64,000 nucleotides of DNA, from the NCBI RefSeq assembly GCF_030848805.1, contig NC_092358.1:27943720-28007719 (forward strand), written 5' to 3'. This stretch comes from Temnothorax longispinosus (Eukaryota; Arthropoda; Insecta; Hymenoptera; Formicidae). Below are positions 13,001-26,400 of the stretch, piece after piece. The position numbers and the translations under genes are program-made. Below the pieces are notes generated by a model that saw only the letters and a program-made list of their open reading frames with translations, did no database searches and was not told the origin of the DNA. Position 1 is the stretch's first letter. Every line of letters starts with the position of its first letter.

Positions 13001-16000
13001 AATATACACACACACACATATGCAGATATATCTTTATATCTCCGCATCATCACGTTGTTTTACGAGTCGAAATATTTATGAGAGGAATTTCCTCTCGAAT
13101 TACCATCATTGTGACGAGGCGCGATGCGCGAACGGCCAATCGCGCGACCGGTATTCTTTCCACCTTGCCGGGCATTCATTTCGCTCGGACGTTCGTGCAT
13201 CGTGCAATTAATCCCACTAACGCTAAATGCGGCAAACTGATGTCAGCCGTCTCAACCTGAACGCGGGAATTGCGGCTCGCGTGCGTCATACCTCTGAAAT
13301 TACTCCAGAAACCCCGTTTCCAGCTCGTCGCCCATTCAAACTCGGTCTCGGTCTCGGTCTCGGTCCGGGACACACGCTGCACACGCTTTCGGCCATTAAA
13401 ATTAAATGTTTATATAAAATAAACATCACAGGCATCAGCGTAAAGCACCGCTTAGGCGTTAGAACGTTAATTGGTTTGGAAGAAATAATTAGGGAATTTC
13501 TCGATCTTAATTAAAAACTTGATTATCAAAAAAAAAGATTTTTCAATAAAAATTCCTCGGAATAAATTTGTTAATACTGTTATCCGAAGATAATAAGATA
13601 AAAAAGAATATTGTCATAATAATTGTTTGGTAAGACAAAATACGCATCTTATACAAAAATAGCGAGTGAAATCAATATTTATATAACGTAAATACATTCT
13701 AAATACCTATCCTTCAACTTCCGTCAATCGATTGGTATAAGAAATATAATTTCTTTACATATTACATAAGAACATATTTAGAATAGAAGAAAAATACTCT
13801 AATAGACACAACACGCGAATTATTCACAATGTAAACGACTAGATAAGAATATAACTCCTAGCTGAACTTTCCTGTTCAGCTTCAATCGATTTCGTGATAT
13901 TACATCCATATTACAGCCTCGCAATACCGTTTCCTCTTTTGTCGAGTGACAGATTTTAGCGCTTTTAACGCATATCAAAAGCGACATACGGAGTATTCAT
14001 TATATGCATCCACGAAGAAAACAGCCGCCGTTACAATCGCGCGGCACATCCAAGTGTCGAGGATTACTCACTTATTCCTCGAACGAAGATGCAGGAAGTA
14101 TTTTTGCGGCTCATTATCCGCGGCTGATTTCCATGCATATTATATTAGTGCAACGGAGAGACAACGGAGCGCCGCGATGCACTCGAGTCTCATCTGCATA
14201 TTTTTTTCCCCGGATTATAATCGTCGCCGCCTGTGTGTGTGTGTGTGTGTGTCGTACGTGACGTCATAAAGCCGCATTAAAATAGTATCGCAGCATCTCG
14301 ACGCGAGATACAAATATTACGAGTGAGTAGTAGGTTTTCCCACTTCACTCGCCTCACACGTCGCGATTACATCTTTCTACTTAGGCGTCTCCCATTATAT
14401 TACCATTAAATCTTAATCAAGCCGCAAGCGTCAAAGCGATAATTTTAAATCACGCATGCATCTTACCCAATCTCGCGCACTGTCTATCGAATTTTCATAA
14501 ATCTTTTGTTTTATGAATCTTTTCCCCAATCATTTTTGTGAACGAACACACGCTTGAAATTTTCTCGCTTTATCTGTGAACCGTCTTTCACCGCACATTT
14601 CTTTTCGTCGTGTAGTCAGAATCGAATTATTCTCTCGTTTCACGGCGGCTGTCTCGCCGTGAAATCTCATCTACGGATGTTACCGTAATTATGTCCTACG
14701 TGCCTCAAGGCCACCGCGGACATTCAATTCCGATGAAAAAAAAAAAACTATAAAAACCCCTATTACAAATTAAGTGTAATCTCGGCGCGAGGAATATTTC
14801 TTCGCGGTCACGGTGGTTATTCGCGTGATCAATTATCCATCGCGCGGGCAGGGAATAAGTAGGAAAAATGATAGCGATCGCTCGTTTAACTTACAACCAT
14901 TCGCGGTCATATTTCATCGACTATGACAAACACCGGACATCCCACATAACGTGTTTTTTTACGCGTGCAATTTGATTGAGTTCTTAAAATTTTCATTCAT
15001 CCGTTTCTTTAACATTTATTACATCGACATGGTAATTTTATATAGATATAATCAAAATTATAAAATCATCCACTTACTATTCGAATACGAATCAATATAA
15101 TTTATTATCTCTGACGTTTATATTTTACAAAGATAAATAAGACGATGCATATTAATCGTAAACTGATCAGTTAATTCAAAGATTGGTAGAGGTATCTTCA
15201 ATATCCCCCCCGTGTGTATAGAAGATCGGGGGGAGCGAGCAATTCTCCTTGAATTATAAGTCAAGTAAAATACATATGATGCAAGCGTAAAAGGTGGAAG
15301 AAACTACGTTTTAAAACCAGGTAATGCGGCAAGAAAGCGTGTAACAATCAACATATCAGGTATAAGAGCAGATGCGCGAGTATCGCCGCGTTTGCTGTTG
15401 TCCGCGTAACACTCGAGAGAACGGAAATTACAGAGGCGTGCGATGCTGCGCTTGACGATAATCGCGCGTAACGTACGCGACGTGTATAGTCCGGAGGATC
15501 TTGTGCGGAAACGCAACTACGCGACGCGGCTATACGAGTGGACGTCGCGAGCGGCGACGCGCTTTCGCACAGCGCGACGGAGCGCAACCCCCGATGGCCC
15601 CGATGGCTACTTTATCGCCACGCGGTGGGGTAAACGACGGCATATCGCGGACACTAATGACTGAACGCTCGCGCCGCGTGTTTCCTCCATTCTCGTGTCT
15701 CCCGTACGCGCCGCCGTTAAGTTCAGCACTTTATCTCGGGATAACAGCTGCGTTTCCCTCGTCGCGCGGAATACTTGCGGTACTCTACTCTGCGAGAATT
15801 GCAAGTTGCCTGACCCGAGGGGAAACTCACAAGGTGCTTGTGTTCCATGTCGGCTATCGGAAAAGATTCGGCCTTAAAGCCGTTTGAAAGTCTGCTTGGT
15901 TTTCTTTTCATTTCGCGAAATAAATCTTCACGAACACGATCCTTAGAATGTTTATCTTCTATTAAGTAAATACAAAACTTTCTACATTTTGAAAGAATCG

Positions 16001-19000
16001 TCGGTGCGATCGGTTGCGGAAACGAATTCATAATTGCCTAATTGTCGACTGATTTGCGTCTAATCTAATTTTCAGCGATTCCTCCACGATCGTGCGCCTT
16101 CCGGAGAAAGAGAGCGCGTGGGAGGAAAAAGCGGAAGATCGAGAACGGTCAGCGAGGCAAGACAAATAAATAGGCAGCCGCGATAGCGTAAATAGTAACA
16201 TAATACCGCATAATGGGGGCATAACGCGCCACGGTAATGCCGTCGGTGCATCACCATGAAGAAGTTATGGCAGGTCGGCTTTTGTTCGGCGCGAGCGAGC
16301 TTTAAAGTAGCGTTATTAAGCGCCTCACGGACGCCTCGGATCCCCCAACAGGATCGCGTCCTAGGGCACTACCCTACGTCCGTGGATATAATCCAGCGAG
16401 GATCGTAAATTCGCGTCCGGGGCCCCACAAGGGCCCCGGCTACACGGTGGACCTCTCGTAGCTTCATTCGAGTTCATTCGAGAAGACTATACAGATCTCG
16501 AACATCACATTTATTCCACGAGATAAATTCGCAAATGTCGGTCCCGTTTATCTCTCATCTTGCTTTCTCTCGGGCTTGCTTAATGTTTATTTTAGTAACA
16601 CACTCCTGATATTTCCTAAAAATATCTATTTCCTTTTAAATCCAGAAAATGTAATAAAATATATCTTCAATGAATGGATCTAATAATACACAGATAAAAG
16701 TTGATAAAAGAATTAAATTTCTACGAGAAAAGAGAAAATAACACTTTATATTCCTACAAATAATAAATATTAATTTATTTCTTGATGCTATTCTTATGAC
16801 ACCTTGCTTTATTAATAATCTTGATAATAATGTACTTGTTTGTGTTAATAATATTGTCGATAGATATTTTATCCTTCATTTATAGTCTTCTCGAAATCGT
16901 AAATGTCCGTTCCGAGGAACATAACGAGGGAATTTAATCTTAAATTACAAATGTCCAATAAACATCAAATGGATGCAGAGTGAAAAAAACAATACGGTTG
17001 ATGGATAATCGAAGAAGCAACGGGACACAGCGTGGTAGTGTCACACGAGATTTATGTAACAATCGCGCGTGTGATAATTTTATGGGAAATTCGTTGAAAC
17101 ATCTCTCCCTCGAGCGCTCGAGCTCCTCTCTCACGACCGTTAATCGACTCTCGTTAATAATTGCCTCATTATTGCGCATCGTTGCGCCGCCCGTAGCCGA
17201 TATATCGACGGTGTACGCTATTAATAACACTTTACCGCCCACGCATCGCCCTCGCGGCTATAATGTCTTACGCGCGCGCGTGTGTTGCTCACTTCACACG
17301 CGCACGTTGCACGACGTGTTATAACCGCGAAAAATTCGCGCCAGGTTTCGCGCAATCGAACCGCTTCGACCGCGCATGGAAGACATTTAGAGCGGCTTTT
17401 CTCTCTCTGAGGCTATTTCAATATTTATGCTTAAAGAAATTGAATAAGTTGATTTTTAAATTTACATGCATAAAAAAAAACATATTTAAATAAAAAATGA
17501 CCTGTTCGAAATACGATCTGAAATATCTCCATCAAATTTGGAGGGGCAGATATAAGCAATATAAATATATGTATAAAGGTATTTAAAATGATATTTTAAA
17601 TGATTTAGATGGCGTCGAAGAACAAATGTTATGTAAAACACGTTTTTTTTGTCTCTTCAAGGTTATTTTTTCGAGATTATCGCTACTATTAGCGTTTCTT
17701 TTAAAGATTGGACTGTATATATATTTCTTGTTTAACAAAATTAGAAAATTATTTAAGACTAATTCAATATTCTATGATATATTGATATTTTATTCATAGA
17801 ATTCTCTTATTCTTGCTTTTTTTAAAACCTTATCTTATTGAATACTCTGAATATTTTTTCATATATTTATACTGAAAAGAGATATATTTAGTTCGGAGAA
17901 AATATGCAACAATATCGACGTAACACATATTTAATCGATAAACTTTCATAGAATCAGAAAATAAACTGACTAAAATAATAGGTATCAATATACTTGCTGC
18001 AAATATCGAAAAATTATATAATTAATAAGTATCTACTAAAAAGATGGCGATGGTAGTAATTTCGTCATTTCGTGCATCGCAGAAAGGTGCCGACTTCAGC
18101 GTGAAACTACTGCGTAACAAATACGTGATTTCGACAGCTTCCGTGTTCGAAGGAGTCCCTTGTCATTTGTGACGCAGGACCTTGCGCTGCTTTTAGATTA
18201 GCCACGCGTTAAAGAAAAAAAAATATTACAAGTATATACGGTTTAATTTATGGGCTGTTCTCCGAGTGTCGATCAATCGCAAGATTGATCAGCAAAAAAA
18301 TTGACGACGCAAAATCTTTGAGCTATTCACTAAGCTCCGACAAAGGTAAAAAAGCCAAATCCGTTTCTCGGAATTGTGATTTTATCATCTCTTTGAAATA
18401 TTACAAGAGAAATATTTAATTTTTTGTATTACAACATATAATACATATTTCCTTGTTGCATATAATCTAATTTATTATTATGCAATTCACACAAAAACTA
18501 AAAGGATGATCTTTTTTTTATAACAAACTATTTCTAACTATAGTTTGGATTTATTTTCATCTTTTCAGTAACAACGTTTTAAACATTAGCGATTAAAGAA
18601 TAGCAACAATATAAAACGATTAAAATATAACAAGGATATAAAAATAAAGAAAATTAAGTAATTCGCAAAAGTTCAATAAATTTCCTTATTCAAAATAAGA
18701 ATTTCGTACAAACAACATTGCGGAATAAAAGAAATCGTTTATTAGTCGAATCCGCAAATGAATACCAAATAGAAGTACGTCATCGATTTGATAGAGATTT
18801 GGGGACCTGTCCTCTAACGCGTAGGTTTCTTTCTAATTTTTTCCTCGTGTCACTCGACATTCCTGAGATGATATCTCTAGCACAAACCAATATTCGATTG
18901 TCGGCCGAATTGTATCTTTGCACGTGTCCCACATTTGATACTAACGCCGAAGGGTCGCCGTCGAGGAGTAGTTATGTGACTTTTTGTCCGTCGAAATTAC

Positions 19001-20358
19001 ATCGACGCTGTTCCCTTGCCTTCACTTTACGCTCCTTTCGCTCGCTTCGGAGCTCGCGGGCGAGACGAGGACGGCGATAGGAAGTTGCCCGTCATGCAGG
19101 ACCACGATTTGGAAAACCCGAAGTGACCGACCTTGAGGCTGCCGGCCCCCGGCCCCGGCCCCGGCCCGTTCTGCCGGCACGGCACGGGAGAGGAACGACC
19201 ACCTCTCTTCGACATACGGCAAGAGGAGATTATCTGCATCCCGTGAAAGGGAACAGACGCGACGAAAAAGACAGAGAGAGAAAGAGGAAGAGGACGAGGT
19301 GGGACGAGGGGGAAACGGTTACACCTCCAGTTGTAAGGCGACTGTGAATAGCTCGATGAGTGAATATAAACCGCCGAGACGAGAAGAGAGGAACGAGAGA
19401 AGAAGAGACGGGACGTTACAGATCTCTCTCTTTCTCTCTATCTTTTCCTTTTCATCAAGAATACAAGTCGCAACCAAATTCAATGTTACTGTTGAATTCA
19501 GTTAAATAGTAAGATAAGAAGTTTTAAGTTTTATCGAATCTATAATAAACGATCGTAAATATCCTAGAAATAAAGTGACGAAAGAACAAAGTAGATATAC
19601 AAGTACATATTTCTTTTTAAAGATTATTATGAAAAAGATAAAAACAGTATCTCTCTTTTATCTTTTTCATAATAATAGCTATTTACGTGAGAAACTAAAT
19701 TATATATAGCTATAAGTAAAAATAATAAGAATATGTAAGAGATTTAAAAGTAATAATCAAGAAGATAAAAAATTGATGATAAATAGAAGGATAATAAACT
19801 AGAAAAAGTAAATTAAGTAGCCTTAGTAATTACAGTTTTTTGTTCTAGATACATATGAAAAGATTCAAAATTACGTTTAAAATAATGAAACCAATAAAAT
19901 TAACTGACACCTAGCACTCACACAAATTAAAAATGCGAACAGTTCCGATTGATTTTTATTCATAAGTTATTTTATTACTCTAAAACTGCTCAACATTTTT
20001 TCAACATTAGATATTAGGCAAACTGTGATAAAATGATCACTTCGTTACGATTGGACGTTCTCTCACAGTTTATCACTTTAGTGAGAAAACGGATAAGAGA
20101 TATCAACGCCAGACATCGAATGGCGGGAGTTCAGCAGTAAACTAGTTGATCACTTAAAAGGCATCGGATTCTTCTTCTTTTTTCCATTTCTCACGCAAGT
20201 AGCATTCCAACCGCGCGCGTTGAGACGTTGATCAAACCGTTATGACATAATTTATTCGTTAATAAGCCGCGATTCGAAGCGAAGCGAGAACGAGCATGGG
20301 CCCCCGAGGGGCGAATATCCGCGCTATATAGAATAACGACGATAATGATGATAATTAC

Positions 20359-20404
<46 letters not shown>

Positions 20405-23400
20405 GGGTCTCCGCGCTTTATCGCGATGGATGGCAAGACGCAACGGTACATCGACTGCGCGATGCAGTCCGGAAATGCAGTCTGTGTTTCTTCTCGATCG
20501 TATCGGACGCGCGACATGACAGTCGTACGATAAATACCTCTTTGCATTTTTTTCTCGGATCACATAGTTACTACGTCTTCTAAACATTGCATAATATTAC
20601 AGCTAAACAAACATCAATATAATACATACACGAAGAATCGCATTTAAGAAAATTTTGTTCTGCGCCATATTCATCTCGTATTCTGAAAGATATTCTAATT
20701 CGCGCTCTACGAGAAAATATTTATCGATCGCGCGTGTCAAATTAGTAAACTATATAAATATTTTTTACCGATAAAACGACAATTATCGTAGCGTTAAATA
20801 TTTGTCGAAAAATGTTTGAATCCGCATTTAATATTTTAAAAATTATGGAAATAAATCTCGTTTAAGGATTAAAAGAAAATAAAACAAAGCGACTTGCGTG
20901 TTTGCGACGGAGTCGCGAGCAAGACGAAATTCTCTTCCCCAAAAAGCTGTGCGCGGATACAACTATCGAATCGCATTTCACAACCGCCATGCCGGTAACA
21001 TTTGCGGCATATATTATGCGCACGCTGACTTATGTTTAATTCAGCGGCGCGGAGCGTGGCTCGCATACGTGGAAGAATCGGCGAATGCGGTAAGATCGAG
21101 CGTAGATTCGTCGAGTCGAGAGAGTAGAGACCCCGGTGCAGTCCCCGAAAAAAAACGAACGAGAAGTAGGAACGTACGGCAAGTTAAAAATAAATCGATA
21201 ATAATTTTTGATAACTTTAAATAAGAGAGCTAATAAGAGACTTAACCAGTATTGAGCGAATCGTCCCCTCTTTTTTGCCTAGTAAAATCTTCATGAAGAT
21301 AAAAAACGGTAGTTATACAAGATGAGAACATCAATATCTCTTTATAACTTACAGACTTACTGTTAAAAATTAAAAAGTTTAAGTGAATCAGTTTCAAGAA
21401 AATAAATTTAAAACAACTCTTATTAATTCCATCATAAGTCCTGATATCATAGATATTTTTCTCGCGGATATCGCGAGTGAGTAAGGCTATGGAGATAATC
21501 CAAAGATCTACCTTTACGCGTGAAAACGTTCGATTTTTTCCACCGGGTCCAGATACAATAGTTCGTACGACCTAACCGGACCGACTTCGTCGCTCGGGTT
21601 CGAGGGAGAATAAACCGCGGGATTATTCGCAACATTGCCACTTCAGTGTTCAACGTCAAATAGCGAAAGAAGAGATACAGAGAGGAAAAGGACCGCTATC
21701 GAATAAGTGCGTGCGCAAAGGCGCACTACTTCTTGGAAGCCTGAAAAGCCTTTCGCGTAGGAGTCGCACAGTTTTCTTGTCCACTACCCACGTAACCATA
21801 CCATTGTCATACCCTCGCCCGAAGTGAACGAAGCGGATTATATCACGCACACAATATATCTACGACGAAGGAACGTATATATTTCCTGAAATTTATCTCC
21901 GTTGACGTATCTCAAACTAGTGTAAAAGGTACTAATCGTATTAGACAGACTCTCGCGCTGCTCGCGCGCCGCATTCAAGTCAATCAGAAAGATTGATCGT
22001 GAGAAACAAAGAGATGCGGTCGAACATTCTCGGAAAAGTAAGTTAGGTTAGAAGTGCCTTCAAAGAACTAAGCCATGCACATGTAATCTTTACAAAAGAT
22101 CGCAATATCTTCTCCACAATCCAATCAACTCTACGGTTCTATTTTTGGAACAATAACAAATTTTTAGAATTTCGATATAATTAATAGATTTTTCCGAATT
22201 TTCTTTAAAGAGTTCTAAGTCACCCATATATACACAAAATGTCCCGAAAGTGAAACTGTGGGATAAAATATATAGATTGCGACAATAATTTCCTTCTCCT
22301 CGTGAATGTTGTTTTCTTATAGCGATCAAAATTCTGTAACACCGTCCCCGTAATATGTATGCAAGAAGCGTACGTGTTATCGTTTCTCAGGATAGTACCC
22401 GCCATATAACAAGAGCATTCTCTTGCAATGCCACGATATCTAGACGCAGCGAGAAACGCTTATGCGTATGAGCGATGCGGGGGCGAGTGGAATCGAAAGG
22501 AAAAAGAAAAATAAGAGAGAAACGTCGTCGATACTTCCTGTAGAAGACATAACATCGCGGTGTTTACGGTGCGTAGCGACACGGTAATTCGCATCCGTAA
22601 ATGCATCCCCGGCGTCCCCTATTCTATACGAAATTACTGGTTGTAACGCGGCTTTATCGAGATGTCGTTCGTGAAATGACGGCGGGGCGCGCAAAATCGA
22701 CGAGCTTGTCCCATATCGCGCGCGATGTGATACGCGAATTCGATGTTTCTCTTCTTTTTTTTTTCTCAGAAAACTCCCGCCCTTATCGTCTCGCATTGAA
22801 ATGTAAATGCGCAACGTACGACTCTATCCCGATCACGATCTATCGACCTGAGCGTCTCCGTGCAGCGTCATCCCAGATTTAAAATGCGCTCTGCTTATGT
22901 TGTCATTCTTAACTTAAGAATCCCTCGCTAACAAAATATCGCCGTAAAGTATTATCCGAAGCGTCCTTTCAAGGCCCATTCCTAAGGGTACTTCTCCTAA
23001 TCGAGCGTGCGGTGGCGAATTCTTCGATGGAGCGAACGGGTCGCGCGAAATTCGCGGCGAAAGAACTCTGGGTGGCGTTCCTGGAACGCGCCGGCCGCGG
23101 CGGATGGCTGTTCTCGCGGAGCAATACCAAACGGCTCTCTCTCTCTCTCTCTCTCTTTGTTTCTTTCTCTCGCTCCCTTTCTCTCTACACGACCATGCGC
23201 GACGATTGTCCTCGCGGTATACCTGAGGCATTATAATGGATTCGAGCTAAGGGCACATATTGAGATATCAGTACGCGGCTGTGTACCGGTAATGGCCTCC
23301 CGTTCCGAGAATCCGCCTCCGTGTGTTCGCGCCAGATAGGATACGCGTGTTGTTGTCGTCATCCTCTCACCGCGACCATGCCGTTTGTTACCATCGATCA

Positions 23401-26400
23401 ATGTTCCTCCTCTTCCGTTTTTTTTTAGAAGTCTTATTCGGATATTACCGAGGGAAGAACGTAAATAAATCGTCATTTGGTTCACGTATTACTTTAAATA
23501 CATAAGGTTTATGTTGATCTTTAAAAAAAGGAACAACAATCACAAAAATTGGATTACATGGGAGCACTATGGCCAGATAGGAATTAATTACTTCTTGAGA
23601 CGTAAAGGTTTAAAAAAAAAAGGAATAAAAAAGTCACAAAAATTGGATTACATGGGAGCACTATGACCAGATAGGGATTAATTACTTCTTGAGGCGTAAA
23701 GGTATATAAGTTCTTGAATTGAGTTGTTAAGAGCATTTAATATTTCAAAAATTCGACAGATATTATTTTTACCAAAACTGTTTGACATTCCATCAGAGAA
23801 ATGTAAAAAGATTAAGCATTAATAACGGTAATATTTTACTAACATATCTAATCTGTTTACGAATTTAAAATGCTTTCGTAGATAATTGCGCGTACTCTAA
23901 TGATAATTATATTCGTCCTCTTTTTTTCGTCCGATACTCATTTAAAATAATGAGCTCTAATCATTGCCGTATTCCGTAACGACGATACGCATTGCCAAAG
24001 GTATTACCGTCGAAGTATGTTTCCCCTTTTTTCCTCCCTCTTTCCAAGACCCGCAACTTTTGTGTGAAACATTTCTTGTGCGCGCTACGCGCAGTCGACG
24101 CGTTTCCCAGTGAATGAAGCTCGTCAAAGTCAGACGGCCGCGTCGCAGTCGTCGCACAGGAGATACCGTTGCACGTGAATGCACCGCGCGCCGCTGGTTC
24201 ACGCATAACTTTACACGACGCCGAGACGATGCCATGGTTCACTCTCCTCAGACGTCGAGATGTCTGACGCACGCGTTTACCACCCCGCGCATCGTGCGCA
24301 CGAAACAGGGTGTACGTAATCTTCAGAGATCGTAATCTTCCTGCTTTCTCCCCATTACGTATCGCGAGCTTTCGCGCACGATACGCGGAGCGTATTGGTT
24401 TCCACTCAAAAAGATATAGCCGTTTTCTTGCCGCTTCTTTACGATTGCGCCACGCCGCGTATTGCGAAACTGTATATCGTTTCGAAGGTTTCGCTCTATA
24501 ACTTTCATGTAAGATGTTTCTTTTCTATTTAGTCCGTTGTAACGATTACGTGTAGTGCGTCGCGGGTCGTTTTATTAGCGACTGGTTGCCGATAACCTGG
24601 GATTTCGGAAAAGGGATTCGCACCGGGCTTTCGCGTTCCCGCAATTAGCCGTCCGTCGTAAACTGTCGATCGTACATGTTTGTTCCATTCCCATCGCAAA
24701 TCGCAAGGCGTAACGCTCGCTCGCGTCGTGCACGCGGGCGTACTTGAATTTTCTGATATCGAGACGTGTGTACGACGCTCATAAAGAGGCGGACCGGGAC
24801 CGGTAAAGAGCAGCTAGGAGAAATGGAAAACGGTCACGAGTGTGCACGGCATCGAGTGTATCGTAAATCACTATCGATCCATTCTATTCAAATGAAACTC
24901 GTGTTCTCCCTCTCGGGAGATGCCACTCGCGCTCTTGTTGCTTCTGCAAACCTTCCCGGTATCTCAAGAATATCTTCTTTTGCCTCGGAATCGCATTGTT
25001 AATGAGATATAAGGAAAACTTATATTTCAACCTCTCTACCTTTCGCATAAATGTTTACGCATATAGAACAAAATACATTAATAATGTCATAAAGTTCACA
25101 AATATTTTATATATGTGTTCTCGAGTATTTTAGAAGCGCTTGTTGTTGACTGTTTTAATAATAACTATATTTTTATCTAATAAACTACACACTGCTTTTA
25201 GACTTATTGTTAGTATTATGAAAATTAATGTTATTATCGTTATCACGCATATATGCTAATATATGTCACAAAATTTTAACTGTCACACGTGACATATATG
25301 TTAAAGAATTTTCAATTCTCTCTTTCTCCTCTCTCTCTCTCTCTCCTCTTTAAGATACTAATAAAATTAACAGAATTTTATTGACTCGGAGGTATCGCGG
25401 GGATCGTCAATCGCTCGTCGTGTTCAATTGACGTAAAGACCGACAGAGAGAAAGAGAGAAAGAAGGAAAGAGGGAGAGAGGGAGAGACGGGAGGGAAGGG
25501 AGAGAGAGGAAACATCGAAAACTCGTTCATTAAACGCGTATATAGTGGCTTGCTCCGTATGTAGGCAACTCGCGGACAGAAGAAGCGGAGAAGCGGCCTA
25601 ACGGTAAAGTCACGTACCGAAGAAACTCGGTTGCCGCAGCGGTTACCTACGTACATACACGTAGGATCACGTAGCCACGCGTAAATACCACGGCGTACGC
25701 GGCATAACCGAGGCGAATTGGAAGAAAGCGCGATTACGCCTCTAAACGATCGAAGGGTGCCGCAAATTAAGACTCCTAGGAAAATTTCTTTCCTACGTCG
25801 GCGTCGGCGCAGTCGGCTAAACGGGACTAGAAATTAAATGCGAATAAAGCATTAACGACGCTTGACATTTTCCAATTATGAAAAAAAAGGGGAAAAAGAG
25901 AGAAGTGTTCAATCATGCAGCTGTAGCAAAATTTGATTGATTGCTGCATAATGTAACTTATAAAGTGATATAATTTTTATCTCTCTAGACGAGACATTGT
26001 AAATGTAAAAACTTTTATGCGACATTCTTGCTTATCAAATTATTAGTGCCTCAGTAAAAAGGAAAAAAATCAATAGTGATGGGACTTAAATAACGATCGA
26101 TAAATCATTACATTTTCATAATTATATATTCTGAATAAATAAACATTATTAATATTTATGTATATGGTTTTATTTATCACAACTTGTGCAGCGAGAATCG
26201 GAACGAACGAAAAACAAATTATCATGGGCGTACATACGATTTTCAAAGGAACGTGGTAGAGAAAGGTACACTTTTCCTGGCGCAATAAAACAATAACGAG
26301 AGAGACTGTGAAGAGCGACTACGAATGAAGTCGTCGAGGAAATGTCAAGTGCCTCTTTATATCGATGGAAAAGTCGATAGTTAGTATTGTCACTTTTATT

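Noticed and set aside
15695..15877. Cys-rich 60-codon frame (CGTLLCENCKLPDPRG...) resembling a small Cys-rich peptide
   Set aside because: No signal peptide, no splice or promoter context, and overlapping frames on both strands are equally long; probably chance.
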